The notes: a model not told the origin generated them from the letters alone. A stretch of 64,000 nt of DNA from Ga0077527 sp964486865 (GCA_964486865.1 CAZAOZ010000007.1:16031-80030), one strand, 5' to 3'. Positions 16,435-25,315 are shown, counted from the stretch's first letter. Numbers and translations are program-made.

Positions 16435-17850
16435 ATGACCAAATTCCGCACTGAGCACGACACCATGGGCGAAATCGAGGTGCCCGACGCCATGCTGTGG
16501 GGCGCGCAGACCCAGCGCAGCCTGCATCATTTCCATTTTCCCGGTGAAACCATGCCGCTGCCGGTGGTGCATGCGCAGGTGCTGGTCAAAAAAGCCGCGG
16601 CGTTGACCAACATGGCACTGGGCGTACTCGACAAAAAGAAGGGCGCGGCCATCGTCAAGGCCGCCGATGAAGCGTTAAGCGGAAAATGGGATGCGCATTT
16701 CCCGCTGGTGGTGTGGCAGACCGGTTCCGGCACCCAGACCAACATGAACGTCAACGAAGTGCTGGCCAACCGCGCCTCCGAAATCCTCGGCGGCAAACGG
16801 GGTGCTGCGCGCCTGGTGCATGAGAACGACGACGTCAACAAGGGCCAATCCTCCAACGACACTTTCCCGACGGCGATGCACGTCGCGGCGGTGATCGCGC
16901 TGGAAAAAGAATTAAAGCCCGCGGTGAAAAAGCTGCGCAACACGCTCGACAAAAAATCGCGCGCCTGGATGCACATCGTCAAGATCGGCCGCACCCATCT
17001 GCAGGACGCGACGCCGCTGACGCTGGGCCAGGAATTCTCCGGCTACGTGTCGCAGCTCGACCACAGCCTGCAGCATATTGAAGCTGCGCTGCCGCATCTG
17101 TGCGAGCTGGCGCTGGGCGGCACGGCGGTCGGCACGGGGTTGAATGCTCATCCGAAATTCGCCAAGGACGTGGCCGCGCAACTGAAAAAACTGACGGGTC
17201 TGCCATTCGTCACCGCGCCCAACAAGTTCGAGGCGCTGGGTTCCTGCGACGGCGTGGTTCACGCGCACGGCGCGCTGAAGACATTGGCAGCTTCGCTCAT
17301 GAAAATCGCCAACGACATCCGCTGGCTGGCCAGCGGACCGCGCTGCGGTATCGGGGAACTGAGCATTCCCGAAAACGAGCCGGGCTCGTCCATCATGCCG
17401 GGCAAGGTCAACCCGACCCAGTCCGAATCGATGACCATGGCCTGCTGCCAGGTGTTCGGCAACGATGTCGCCATCAACGCCGGCGGCGCCATGGGCAATT
17501 TCGAGCTGAACGTATTCCGGCCGATGGTGATCCGCAACTTCCTGCACAGCGCGCACCTGCTGGCGCACGCCTGCGCGAACTTCGACGAGCATTGCGCCGT
17601 CGGCATCGAACCCAACCTCGCGCGCATCACCCAGCTGACCAATGATTCATTGATGCTGGTAACTGCGCTCAATCCGCATATCGGTTATGCCAAGGCCGCG
17701 GCGATCGCCAAGAACGCCCACAAAAAAGGCCTGACGCTGAAAGCTTCGGCCATCGCGCTGGGCCACCTGACCGCGGCGCAGTTCGATCAGTGGGTGCGGC
17801 CGGAGAACATGGTCGGCATCAAAATCAAGGCGGGAAAGAAAAAGAAATAG
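16435..17850 (+). CDS. fumC: Class II fumarate hydratase
   Basis: This 471-residue oxygen-stable, cofactor-free fumarase interconverts fumarate and malate in the TCA cycle. The superfamily signature GSSIMPGKVN is at residues 317-326. Other conserved regions are SGTQTNMNVNEV-like GSGTQTNMNVNEVLANRA, NDDVNKGQSSNDTFP and GRTHLQDATPLTLGQEFSGY. The C-terminus is Lys-rich (KIKAGKKKK), a small oddity. It probably shares control with maeB. Confidence 0.97.
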   Translation: MTKFRTEHDTMGEIEVPDAMLWGAQTQRSLHHFHFPGETMPLPVVHAQVLVKKAAALTNMALGVLDKKKGAAIVKAADEALSGKWDAHFPLVVWQTGSGTQTNMNVNEVLANRASEILGGKRGAARLVHENDDVNKGQSSNDTFPTAMHVAAVIALEKELKPAVKKLRNTLDKKSRAWMHIVKIGRTHLQDATPLTLGQEFSGYVSQLDHSLQHIEAALPHLCELALGGTAVGTGLNAHPKFAKDVAAQLKKLTGLPFVTAPNKFEALGSCDGVVHAHGALKTLAASLMKIANDIRWLASGPRCGIGELSIPENEPGSSIMPGKVNPTQSESMTMACCQVFGNDVAINAGGAMGNFELNVFRPMVIRNFLHSAHLLAHACANFDEHCAVGIEPNLARITQLTNDSLMLVTALNPHIGYAKAAAIAKNAHKKGLTLKASAIALGHLTAAQFDQWVRPENMVGIKIKAGKKKK

Positions 17851-17913
17851 CCGGGGCCGGTGTTTCTTTAATCCACTCCGGTACCTTGGAGTTGTTCGTT
17901 CAACCAGCGGCAC

Positions 17914-18420
17914 ATGACCAAACTCCACCCCGATAGTCCGCTGCGCGCCTTGATGGAAACTTTCCCCCGTGCCGGCCGGCTGGAATGGATCGGGCTGCGC
18001 CCGGCGCGCCGGGTGCCGCTGCTTGCGGTCAATCATGTCGAAGTGCTGGCGGATCACGGGCTGGTCGGCGACCGCAGCGCGCAGCAGGCAGGCGGCCAGC
18101 GGCAGGTCACGCTGATTCAGCGTGAACATCTCGATGTGGTGACCGCGCTGCTCGGACGCGACGCGGTTGATCCCGCGCTGACTCGCCGCAACCTCGTGGT
18201 GTCGGGCATCAACCTGCTGGCGCTGCACGACGCGCCGTTTGCAATCGGCGACGTGCTGTTCGAGGGGGCCGGGCTGTGCGAACCCTGTTCGCGGATGGAG
18301 GAGGCGCTGGGCGTTGGTGGCTACAACGCGATGCGCGGGCATGGTGGCATCACCGCGCGGGTTATCGTTGGCGGCGTGATCCGGCTGGGGGATGTGGTGA
18401 CTTACAAAGCGCGGGCGTAA
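17914..18420 (+). CDS. MOSC domain protein
   Basis: This 168-residue protein is a single MOSC domain: GLVGDRSAQQAGG, RQVTLIQREHLDVV, RRNLVVSGINLLAL and the conserved Cys in EGAGLCEPCSRMEEALG. MOSC domains occur in molybdenum cofactor sulphurases and in YiiM/YcbX-type enzymes that handle activated sulphur or N-hydroxylated compounds. The substrate is unknown. The gene is monocistronic and is followed by a hairpin with a T run. Confidence 0.85.
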   Translation: MTKLHPDSPLRALMETFPRAGRLEWIGLRPARRVPLLAVNHVEVLADHGLVGDRSAQQAGGQRQVTLIQREHLDVVTALLGRDAVDPALTRRNLVVSGINLLALHDAPFAIGDVLFEGAGLCEPCSRMEEALGVGGYNAMRGHGGITARVIVGGVIRLGDVVTYKARA

Positions 18421-18437
18421 AAATTTCCTGTTGATCC

Positions 18438-18500
18438 TCTGCTTCGCTTCAAGGGTTCCCCTCTCCCCAGCCCTCTGCTCTGCTTCAAGTGTTCCCTTGT
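18438..18500 (+). repeat. Imperfect direct repeat of a pyrimidine-rich unit
   Basis: Two units of about 25-30 bases share GCTTCAAG, GTTCCC and a terminal CCCC, one starting near 18440 and the other near 18476. They lead straight into the hairpin at 18501. The region is non-coding. Confidence 0.4.
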
Positions 18501-18535
18501 CCCCACAAAAGTGGGGAGAGGGGGCGTATTTTTTT
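18496..18535 (+). terminator. Probable terminator after the MOSC gene
   Basis: The core hairpin CCCCAC-AAAA-GTGGGG (18501-18516) is flanked by further C/G pairing and followed by a run of seven T at about 18529-18535. Confidence 0.55.
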
Positions 18536-18560
18536 GTGGAGATTTCTTCTAACTACGCGC

Positions 18561-18812
18561 TTATTTGATAGCGAGAATTTTCATCGCCTTGGCCAGCGTG
18601 TCCACCGAATCCTGGTGCTTGCCGGCCTTGTGCAGGGTTTCGCCTTCGGCACGGAATTTCTTCACGTCGGCCATCTGCGCTGCGCTCAATTGCGGTTTTT
18701 TGGACAGGGCCTCGTCTATTTTTTTCATGTCGGCGGGGCAGTGGAATGCAAGGGCAGCAGCGCTGGCAAACATCATGGAGAAGGCAACAACGGCGGTGGT
18801 CAGTGCTTTCAT
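18561..18812 (-). CDS. Small secreted helical protein
   Basis: This 83-residue protein has a signal peptide (MKALTTAVVAFSMMFASAAALA). The mature part, HCPADMKKIDEALSKKPQLSA and on to KHQDSVDTLAKAMKILAIK, is charged and helical, with a single Cys right after the cleavage site. It resembles small periplasmic proteins of unknown function in betaproteobacteria. AAGGAG on the minus strand supports the ATG at 18812. The N-terminal Cys-Pro is not in a lipobox. Function is unknown. Confidence 0.72.
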   Translation of the reverse strand: MKALTTAVVAFSMMFASAAALAFHCPADMKKIDEALSKKPQLSAAQMADVKKFRAEGETLHKAGKHQDSVDTLAKAMKILAIK

Positions 18813-18911
18813 GGCGTGTCTCCTTGTGGTGGGTGCTACGGGTCCGGGAACAGGCGTGCATAGTGTGGCATAAAGCGTATAGCCGACAGTTACAGGTAGA
18901 ATTTCCACACC

Positions 18912-19547
18912 ATGCACGATATCCCGTCAACAACCGCTGGTTCCCGGATATTCCGGTTTACGCCGGAAACCATACGCGCCGACCTGCAGCGTCCGCCGCC
19001 GGCCCCGGAGGCGCTGGATTTGCACATGATTGCCTTGCGCGAGGGCACGGCGGTGACGGAAGCCGCGGTGCTGGTGCCGCTGGTCAACCGCCCGGGCGGG
19101 GTGCAGGTGCTGCTGACGCAGCGCACCGAACACCTGCGCGACCACGGCGGGCAGGTCAGTTTTCCCGGCGGGCGGGTCGAACCCGATGATCCGCACCGTG
19201 TAGCCACGGCACTGCGCGAAACCACCGAGGAAACCGGCTTGCCGGCCGACCGCATCACCGTGCTTGGCCAGCTGCCGCGCTACGACATCCCCTCTGGTTT
19301 TCGCATCACGCCGGTGATCGGCTGGGTCGAGCCGCCGTTCACGCTGCAACCCGACACCTTCGAGGTGGCCGACATTTTCGAGGCGCCGCTGGCGTATTTT
19401 CTGGATGCCGCCAACTACCAGCGCCGCGAATATCATTTCCGCGGCCGTCATCGCCACTACCTGGCCATTCCCTGGGAAGGGCGCTATATCTGGGGCGCCA
19501 CGGCAGGCATGCTCTACAGCCTGTGCCGGACGCTGAATCACTCATGA
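18912..19547 (+). CDS. CoA pyrophosphatase, Nudix family (NudL/YeaB type)
   Basis: This 211-residue Nudix hydrolase carries the coenzyme A-specific UPF0035 element, LLTQRTEHLRDHGGQVSFPGG, running into the Nudix box with RETTEETGL as the metal-binding helix. The expected reaction splits CoA and acyl-CoA into 4'-phosphopantetheine and 3',5'-ADP. The start at 18912 is divergent from the small secreted protein with about 100 bases between them. Confidence 0.88.
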   Translation: MHDIPSTTAGSRIFRFTPETIRADLQRPPPAPEALDLHMIALREGTAVTEAAVLVPLVNRPGGVQVLLTQRTEHLRDHGGQVSFPGGRVEPDDPHRVATALRETTEETGLPADRITVLGQLPRYDIPSGFRITPVIGWVEPPFTLQPDTFEVADIFEAPLAYFLDAANYQRREYHFRGRHRHYLAIPWEGRYIWGATAGMLYSLCRTLNHS

Positions 19548-19662
19548 TCCTGATGAGCATGGTGCCGCAAAGAGTTTCGGATTTGCTCAAGAAAGGGCTG
19601 GTTTTGGTCGCTATTACGTCTTGAGCGTATGCTGTCATCCAGTTGAAAAAACACCTGCCCCC

Positions 19663-20832
19663 ATGTCCGACGATCCCGCCCCGCAGCAACCCACCGTCGG
19701 TCTGATCATGACCGGGGGTGGCGCCCGCGCCGCCTATCAGGTGGGGGTGCTGCGCGCGTTGTATGAAATCGTGCCCAAGGGCGTCGCCAACCCGTTTCCG
19801 ATCATCTGCGGCACGTCGGCCGGAGCCATCAATGCCGCGGTGCTGGCGACCGACGCCGGCAATTTCCGCCGCGGCGTGCGGCGGCTGATGACCGTGTGGA
19901 AGAATTTCCACGTGCATCACGTCTATCGCGCCGACGCCTATGGCGCACTGAGCAACAGCGTCCGCTGGGTTCTGGCCGCGCTGTCCGCCGGGCGTCTGAG
20001 CCGCGGGCCGATATCGTTGTTCGACAATTCCCCGCTGGCCCGTCTGCTCGGCCGCCATGTCGATTTTTCCGCGATCCAGCGCGGCGTTGATGCCGGACAC
20101 CTCACCGCGTTCTCGGTAACCTGTTCCGGCTACACCACCGGGCAGTCCGTCACGTTTTATCAGGGGAGCGCCAGCCTGGCGGGCTGGGAGCGTGCGCGCC
20201 GCGTCGGTGTCGCCATGCCGATCGGCCTGCCGCACCTGCTGGCCTCCAGCGCGCTGCCGTTCATTTTCCCGCCGGTGAAAATCAATCGCGAGTACTTCGG
20301 CGACGGTTCGATGCGGCAGATCGCGCCGGTCAGCCCGGCGCTGCATCTGGGCGCGGACCGGCTGCTGGTGATCGGCGTCGGCCGTCAATTGCAACGGGCA
20401 GCGCCTGACCGGAGCAGAGCCAATGGCTATCCGTCGCTGGCGCAGATCGCCGGTCATGCACTGGACAGCATTTTTCTCGACAGCCTGGAAGTCGATCTCG
20501 AACGCCTGCAGCGCATCAACCGCACCATCAGCATCATTCCGCCGGAAATGCTGGCGAAAAACGGCTATCCGCTGCGTGCCGTCGAATTCCGGGTGCTGGC
20601 CCCGAGCGTGCCGCTGGAGCAGATCGCCATGCAGTACGCGCATGAATTGCCCGGCGTGACCCGCGTAATGCTGCGCATGGTCGGCGCATTGAAGCGCACC
20701 GGTTCCAATCTGCTCTCCTACCTGCTGTTCGAGAAAGCCTATTGCCGTGCACTGATCCGCCTGGGCTATGCCGATACCATGGCGCAGCGCGAGGATCTGG
20801 CCAAATTCCTCGGCTACGACCAGCCGCAGTGA
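19663..20832 (+). CDS. Patatin-like phospholipase
   Basis: This 389-residue protein has the patatin fold: oxyanion loop TGGGARAAYQVG at about residues 17-28, nucleophile Ser52 in CGTSAGA, and Asp214 in FGDGSMRQIAPVSPALHLG, completing the Ser-Asp dyad (DGS where DGG/DGA is usual). It lacks a signal peptide. Related bacterial proteins hydrolyse phospholipids or lysophospholipids. The ATG at 19663 gives the standard N-terminus, and the upstream TTG-initiated extension is unconvincing. Confidence 0.88.
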   Translation: MSDDPAPQQPTVGLIMTGGGARAAYQVGVLRALYEIVPKGVANPFPIICGTSAGAINAAVLATDAGNFRRGVRRLMTVWKNFHVHHVYRADAYGALSNSVRWVLAALSAGRLSRGPISLFDNSPLARLLGRHVDFSAIQRGVDAGHLTAFSVTCSGYTTGQSVTFYQGSASLAGWERARRVGVAMPIGLPHLLASSALPFIFPPVKINREYFGDGSMRQIAPVSPALHLGADRLLVIGVGRQLQRAAPDRSRANGYPSLAQIAGHALDSIFLDSLEVDLERLQRINRTISIIPPEMLAKNGYPLRAVEFRVLAPSVPLEQIAMQYAHELPGVTRVMLRMVGALKRTGSNLLSYLLFEKAYCRALIRLGYADTMAQREDLAKFLGYDQPQ

Positions 20833-20913
20833 CGGAGCGCAGTGACTGAGGCGCTCCGCCTCGACCAATTCCGGGAATGGCGCACGGGTCCGGCACGTCC
20901 GCGCCTGCAGCGG

Positions 20914-20942
20914 TTGCCAGTAACGTGTGTGTTCGGTATAAA
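20914..20942 (+). promoter_or_regulatory. Sigma-70 type promoter for the GreB-like gene
   Basis: TTGCCA at 20914-20919 and TATAAA at 20937-20942 are separated by 17 bases, the ideal spacer. The start codon of the downstream gene is at 21017. Confidence 0.6.
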
Positions 20943-21016
20943 TGGGATGCGCGCATGAAGCTTGCGCTTGCAGGAGCGGGACGCGCGCATGAACCCGGAA
21001 AATTTTTCGAGATGAC

Positions 21017-21532
21017 ATGAGCCGCGCTTTTGTCAAAGACAGCGACGACGATCTGACCGCGGGCGATTTGCCCGAGCGGCCGGTGCCCGATCACGCCAAC
21101 TATGTGACGCCGCAGGGGCTGGAGCAATTGCGCGCGCGTGCGCGCGAGCTCGCCGAACAGCATGAGCAGCTGAAAGCGGTTTCTGCCGATGATTCCGAAG
21201 CCAAACGCAAGCTGCGCGAGGTGGAGCGCGATCAGCGTTATTTCATTGCGCAGCTTGAGCGTGCGGAACTGGTCGATCCGGCCGGCCATCCGCCGGGCGA
21301 GGTGCGTTTCGGCGCCACCGTCAAGGTCGAGGATGATGAGGGCCTGGCGCAGGTGTTCAGCATTGTCGGCGATGATGAGGCCGATGTTGCCGCGGGCAAG
21401 ATCAGTTGGGGCTCGCCGCTGGCGCGCTCGCTGCTCGGCGCGAAAGTCGGCGATACCGTCAAATGGCAGCGTCCTGCCGGCGAAACCGAAGTCCGGATCA
21501 TCGCCATAGACTACTCCCGCGCGAAATCTTGA
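21017..21532 (+). CDS. greB: GreA/GreB-family transcription elongation factor
   Basis: This 171-residue protein rescues backtracked RNA polymerase. It has an N-terminal coiled coil (LEQLRARARELAEQHEQL to EVERDQRYFIAQLERAELVD) and a C-terminal globular domain with VKVEDDEGLAQVFSIVG, GKISWGSPLARSLLGAKVGD and VRIIAIDY. The N-terminus MSRAFVKDSDDD is GreB-like. I did not identify the conserved acidic pair at the coiled-coil tip with certainty. It has its own promoter. Confidence 0.85.
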   Translation: MSRAFVKDSDDDLTAGDLPERPVPDHANYVTPQGLEQLRARARELAEQHEQLKAVSADDSEAKRKLREVERDQRYFIAQLERAELVDPAGHPPGEVRFGATVKVEDDEGLAQVFSIVGDDEADVAAGKISWGSPLARSLLGAKVGDTVKWQRPAGETEVRIIAIDYSRAKS

Positions 21533-21552
21533 CCTATTGTTTTTAAACAAGT
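21529..21552 (+). repeat. AT-rich palindromic motif TTGTTTTTAAACAA
   Basis: The 14-mer at 21537-21550 is the exact reverse complement of the 14-mers at 9289-9302 and 57802-57815. It begins five bases after the greB stop and ends 24 bases before the next start. Confidence 0.55.
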
Positions 21553-21574
21553 ATTCAACTTCTGTCCGGCGCAC

Positions 21575-22549
21575 ATGAAGTTCCTCGCACTGGCACTGGC
21601 ATTGCTGATCGAGCAGGCGTGGCCGCTGCGCCGGATCAATCCGCTGTATGCCGCCTACGAACGTTACGCCGACCTGATCGAGAGCCGCTGCAACGGCCAG
21701 CAGGCGCATCACGGTGCGATTGCATGGTTCGTGGCGGTGGTGCCGCTCGCGCTGGGCATTGTGCTGGTGTATGTCTTGCTGCGCGAGGCCGGCGTGCTGT
21801 TCGCGCTGGCGTGGAGCATAGCGGTGCTTTATGTGGCGGTGGGCTTTCGCCGCTTCAGCCACGGTTTTACTGAAATCGCCCATGCGCTACGCGCCGCGAA
21901 GCAAGTCCCCTTGGGGGGCGCCGCGAAGCAAGTCCCCTTGGGGTACGAACAGAATCTCAACACCGCGCGCGATGTGCTCGGACGCTGGCGCGGCATACCC
22001 GCTGATGAATTGAACGCGGCTGAAGTGTCGCGGGTGGCGATAGAACTCGGTCTGCTGCAGGCGCACCGTTACGTGCTGGGGCCGATTTTCTGGTTTGTCA
22101 TCCTCGGCCCGGTCGGACCGGTGATCTATCGCGCTGCTGATCTGCTGGCGGCGCGCTGGGGCAGCCGCACGGCGCCGGGCAGCGCGGTGTTCGCGCAGTT
22201 TTCCGAGCGCGCCTTTTTCTGGATCGACTGGCTGCCGGCACGGCTGACTGCCGTCAGTTTCGCCATCGCCGGCAATTTCGAGGATGCCGCGTACTGCTGG
22301 CGCACGCAGGCTGCGGGCTGGGGACGCGGCGGTGAAGGCGTGGTGCTGGCGAGCGGCGCCGGTGCGCTGGGCGTGAAGTTGGGCGGCGTGCTGCGCGAAG
22401 ACGGCATGCTCAATCAGCGGCCCGATCTGGGGCTGGGCGCGGATGTGGAAGTCGAGGATCTGCGCGGCGCGGTGGGGCTCATCTGGCGTGCGCTGGTGCT
22501 GTGGCTGGTGCTGCTGCTGATCGTTTCCGTTGCGCGGGTCGTCGGCTAA
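21575..22549 (+). CDS. CobD/CbiB-like membrane protein
   Basis: This 324-residue multi-pass membrane protein is related to the adenosylcobinamide-phosphate synthase family (CobD/CbiB). It shows the N-terminal ALALLIEQAWPLRRINP, an ARDVLGRWRGIPADEL-like central region, YVLGPIFWFVILGPVGPVIYRA and a C-terminal helix. No cobalamin genes are near, so the enzymatic role is uncertain and CobD/CbiB-like is the safe call. An exact 27-base in-frame tandem repeat encodes AAKQVPLGG/AAKQVPLGY at about residues 107-124, an insertion not expected for the family. Confidence 0.78.
   Translation: MKFLALALALLIEQAWPLRRINPLYAAYERYADLIESRCNGQQAHHGAIAWFVAVVPLALGIVLVYVLLREAGVLFALAWSIAVLYVAVGFRRFSHGFTEIAHALRAAKQVPLGGAAKQVPLGYEQNLNTARDVLGRWRGIPADELNAAEVSRVAIELGLLQAHRYVLGPIFWFVILGPVGPVIYRAADLLAARWGSRTAPGSAVFAQFSERAFFWIDWLPARLTAVSFAIAGNFEDAAYCWRTQAAGWGRGGEGVVLASGAGALGVKLGGVLREDGMLNQRPDLGLGADVEVEDLRGAVGLIWRALVLWLVLLLIVSVARVVG
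21891..21943 (+). repeat. 27-bp in-frame tandem repeat inside the CobD/CbiB-like gene
   Basis: The unit begins GCGCCGCGAAGCAAGTCCCC at 21891 and again at 21918. It encodes two copies of AAKQVPLG. The unit contains CCCCTTGGGG, a short palindrome of the type found in intergenic repeats of betaproteobacteria, here carried within a gene. Confidence 0.8.
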
Positions 22550-22577
22550 GTGTGCTTAATCCCTAAAACGGCAATTT

Positions 22578-22731
22578 GGCCACAGAGGCCACAGAGAACA
22601 CCGAGAGACTCAAGGAGTTGAACCCTCACGCTGTCTCACCAGATTGGCGGGATGTGGGAATGACTCATGTTCTTGTTTTTCCTCTGTGCACCCCTCAAGG
22701 GGGTATCGAGAAACTCTGTGTTCTCTGTGGC
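22578..22731. repeat. Inverted-repeat element with CACAGAG arms
   Basis: The left arm GCCACAGAGAACACCGAG (22588-22605) pairs with CTCTGTGTTCTCTGTGGC (22714-22731) at 17 of 18 positions. The arms surround about 108 bases with no gene. It lies between convergent genes. A tighter relative is at 26121-26207. Confidence 0.7.
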
Positions 22732-22748
22732 TAATAGCTTTTTCTGGG

Positions 22749-23654
22749 TTAATAGGTTTTTTTCTGGCGCAGGTTCTGCTGCGCCAGATGGCGATAAGAA
22801 GCCAGCCGCCGCGCATCTATTTTCCCCGACGCATGCGCCGCCGCAATCGCGCATCCCGGTTCTTCGAGGTGCCGGCAATCGCGGAAGCGGCATTGTCCGA
22901 GGTGCGGCCGGAATTCCACGAATGCCGCGGCCAGTTCGTCGAGCGCGAGATGATGGACGCCGAAGGCCTGCACGCCGGGCGTGTCGATCAGATCGCTTTG
23001 CGCATCGAGATGGTACAGCCGCGCATGCGAAGTCGTGTGTTTGCCGGTACCCAGTGACGCCGACACTTCCCGCGTCAGCGCCGCGGCCCGCGGCAGGAGC
23101 TGATTGAGTATGGTCGATTTGCCCATGCCGGATTCGCCGACCAGCACGCTGCGCTGTCCGGCCAGGTACGGCCGCAGCGCATCGACGCTGTCGCGCGCCA
23201 CCAGCTTCAGCAGCCGGTAGCCCATGCCGGTAAACAGCGCCAGCGCGGCTTCCGACTTTGCGGATTCGGGCAGATCGGCCTTGTTGAGCACGATCAGCGG
23301 GCGGATGCCGGCATGTTCGGCGGCGGCGATGCAGCAGTCGAGCACATTGAGATCGAACGAAGGCACTGCTGCGACGACCATCACCGCCTGCGTCACGTTG
23401 GCGGCGATCAGTTTCTGTTTCCACTGATCGGAGCGGTAGAGCAGGGTGGCGCGCGGCGCGCAGGCGTCGATGACGCCCTGATTGTCGCTTTGCGGCGTGA
23501 CGGTGACGTTGTCGCCGCAGGCGTAATCGTTGCGTTTGCCGCGGGTTGCGCAGTCGAGCACGCGGCCGTCCGCGCATTCGACCAGGAAGCTCCGGCCGAA
23601 AGCCGCGACGATCCGGCCCTGCAGCGGGCCCGGGGCTGCGTTGTCAGAGATCAA
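22749..23654 (-). CDS. rsgA: Ribosome small subunit-dependent GTPase A
   Basis: This 301-residue circularly permuted GTPase helps mature the 30S subunit. It has an N-terminal OB fold (residues 1-70), then G4 NKAD at 124-127 ahead of G1 GESGMGKS at 173-180 and G3 DTPG at 224-227, the permuted order typical of the family. The C-terminal zinc knuckle uses Cys255, Cys260, His262 and Cys268. Its start overlaps the end of the pterin dehydratase gene by eleven bases. Confidence 0.95.
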   Translation of the reverse strand: MISDNAAPGPLQGRIVAAFGRSFLVECADGRVLDCATRGKRNDYACGDNVTVTPQSDNQGVIDACAPRATLLYRSDQWKQKLIAANVTQAVMVVAAVPSFDLNVLDCCIAAAEHAGIRPLIVLNKADLPESAKSEAALALFTGMGYRLLKLVARDSVDALRPYLAGQRSVLVGESGMGKSTILNQLLPRAAALTREVSASLGTGKHTTSHARLYHLDAQSDLIDTPGVQAFGVHHLALDELAAAFVEFRPHLGQCRFRDCRHLEEPGCAIAAAHASGKIDARRLASYRHLAQQNLRQKKTY

Positions 23655-23973
23655 ACAGGGCGTCGATCTTGGCGGCGCAGATGAAATCGTTTTCCGACAG
23701 CCCGCCGATGGCGTGGGTGATGTAATCGACCCGGCATTGCTTGTAGCCCACCGTCAGGTCGGGGTGGTGGTCTTCGCGCTGCGAGATCCATGCCGTGGCA
23801 TTGACGAAAGCCATGGTCTCGGAATAATTCCTGAATTCATAAGTCCTGGTCAGCACGCCGTTGGCGACCGTCCAGCCGGTCAGCCGTTTCAGCAGGGTCG
23901 CGATCTCGTCCGGCGTCAGCGGCGGCACGCCGCCTTCGCAGGGCTTGCATTTTTTCCGGGTGAGTTCGGTCAT
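23644..23973 (-). CDS. phhB: 4a-hydroxytetrahydrobiopterin dehydratase
   Basis: This 109-residue pterin-4a-carbinolamine dehydratase has the active-site motif EDHHPDLTVGYKQCRVDYIT followed by HAIGGLSENDF. It regenerates the pterin cofactor of aromatic amino acid hydroxylases. No hydroxylase is in the window, so its partner pathway is unseen. A short Cys-containing N-terminal segment (KKCKPCEGG) is also common in this family. It lies between the M48 protease and rsgA, with overlap to the latter. Confidence 0.93.
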   Translation of the reverse strand: MTELTRKKCKPCEGGVPPLTPDEIATLLKRLTGWTVANGVLTRTYEFRNYSETMAFVNATAWISQREDHHPDLTVGYKQCRVDYITHAIGGLSENDFICAAKIDALFDL

Positions 23974-23986
23974 GGCGGTGGTCCGG

Positions 23987-25237
23987 TCAGTGCGTGCCGG
24001 CGGCCTGCTGCAGCCGCGCGATGCGCGTCATGGCCGGCGGATGCGAATCATAAAACACCGAATGCAGAGGATCCGGCGTCAGTGTTGAAGCATTGTCCTT
24101 GTAGAGTTTCACCAGCGCGGCGATCAGGTCGGGTGCGGGCGTGTACTGCGCGGCGAAGGCATCGGCCTCGAATTCATGCCGGCGCGAAATCATCGCGCCC
24201 AGCGGCTGGAACGGGAAGGCGAATACCGGAATGACAATCGAGAACAGGATCAGCGCCATGGCCGTGGACGGCGCGGTCACGCCGAGGCCCGCGTAGAACC
24301 ACGGCTGATCCAGCAGGGCGCCCAGCAGCCACAGGAAGCCCAGGCTCAACGCAAAAATTCCGGCGATGCGCTTGATCACATGCTTCAGCTTGAAGTGGCC
24401 GAGTTCGTGCGCGAGCACGGCCTCCACTTCCTGGGGCTCCAGACGCGAGAGCAGCGTGTCGAAAAACACGATACGCTTGGTTTTGCCGAAGCCGGTGAAA
24501 TAGGCGTTGCCGTGGCTGGAGCGGCGCGAGCCGTCCATCACCATCAGCCCCTTGACCTTGAAGCCGCAGCGGTCGAGCAGGCGCTCGACGCGTTCCTTCA
24601 TCGCGGCGTCGGTCAGCGGCGAGAACTTGTTGAACAGCGGCGCAATCCATGTGGGATATACCGCCAGCACCACGATATTGAACGCCATCCACGTCAGCCA
24701 TGCCCAGAACCACCACAGTTCCCCCATGCGCTCCATCAGCCACAGCACGGCGGCGGCGAGCGGCAAGCCCAGCGCTGCGCCGAGCAGCAGGCCTTTTGCG
24801 AAATCGATCCAGAACAGGCGCAGGGTCGTCTTGTTGAAGCCATAGCGTTCTTCAATGACGAAGGTGCGGTAGAGGCTCAACGGCAGTTCGACGATCATCA
24901 TGACCGCCGCAACGCCGGCGATCAGCGCCAGCCCGCGGATGATGCCCGGTTCAAACCAGGACGCGGTCAGGTTGTGCAGCGCCTGCAGGCCGCCGCCGAA
25001 GGTGAAGGCCAGCGCCAGCGCCACCTCGACGGCGAGGCCGATCATCGCGAAGCGGGTCTTGGCGCAGGTGTAGTCCGCCGCGCGCTGGTGCGCATCGAGG
25101 GCAATGACGCCTGAAAATTGCGCCGGCACCGCGTCGCGGTGAACTTTTACGTGCGCGGCGTGGCGGGCGGCAAGCCATAGCCGGGTGGCCGCGGTCAACA
25201 GCAGGGCGCTCAGGAAAACGAGACCGAAAGTATGCAT
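23987..25237 (-). CDS. M48-family membrane zinc metalloprotease (Ste24 type)
   Basis: This 416-residue integral membrane protease resembles CAAX protease Ste24 and its bacterial homologues. The zinc motif HELGH is at residues 277-281, with SHGNAYFTGFGKTKRIVFFD just before it and EFEADAFAAQY supplying the third ligand. Several hydrophobic helices flank the catalytic region. It likely degrades or processes membrane proteins. It is the first gene of an operon with phhB and rsgA and is divergent from orn. Confidence 0.92.
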   Translation of the reverse strand: MHTFGLVFLSALLLTAATRLWLAARHAAHVKVHRDAVPAQFSGVIALDAHQRAADYTCAKTRFAMIGLAVEVALALAFTFGGGLQALHNLTASWFEPGIIRGLALIAGVAAVMMIVELPLSLYRTFVIEERYGFNKTTLRLFWIDFAKGLLLGAALGLPLAAAVLWLMERMGELWWFWAWLTWMAFNIVVLAVYPTWIAPLFNKFSPLTDAAMKERVERLLDRCGFKVKGLMVMDGSRRSSHGNAYFTGFGKTKRIVFFDTLLSRLEPQEVEAVLAHELGHFKLKHVIKRIAGIFALSLGFLWLLGALLDQPWFYAGLGVTAPSTAMALILFSIVIPVFAFPFQPLGAMISRRHEFEADAFAAQYTPAPDLIAALVKLYKDNASTLTPDPLHSVFYDSHPPAMTRIARLQQAAGTH

Positions 25238-25315
25238 ATTTGTCTATATGGGGGTGCGGGCTTGTGACACAATGGCGCGCTGAAAACGACCCGTTGAACA
25301 GTTCTGAAAAACATT

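Noticed and set aside
19339..21036. A 565-codon open frame on the minus strand
   Set aside because: It is antisense to the Nudix gene end, the patatin gene and the GreB promoter region. It shows no family resemblance.
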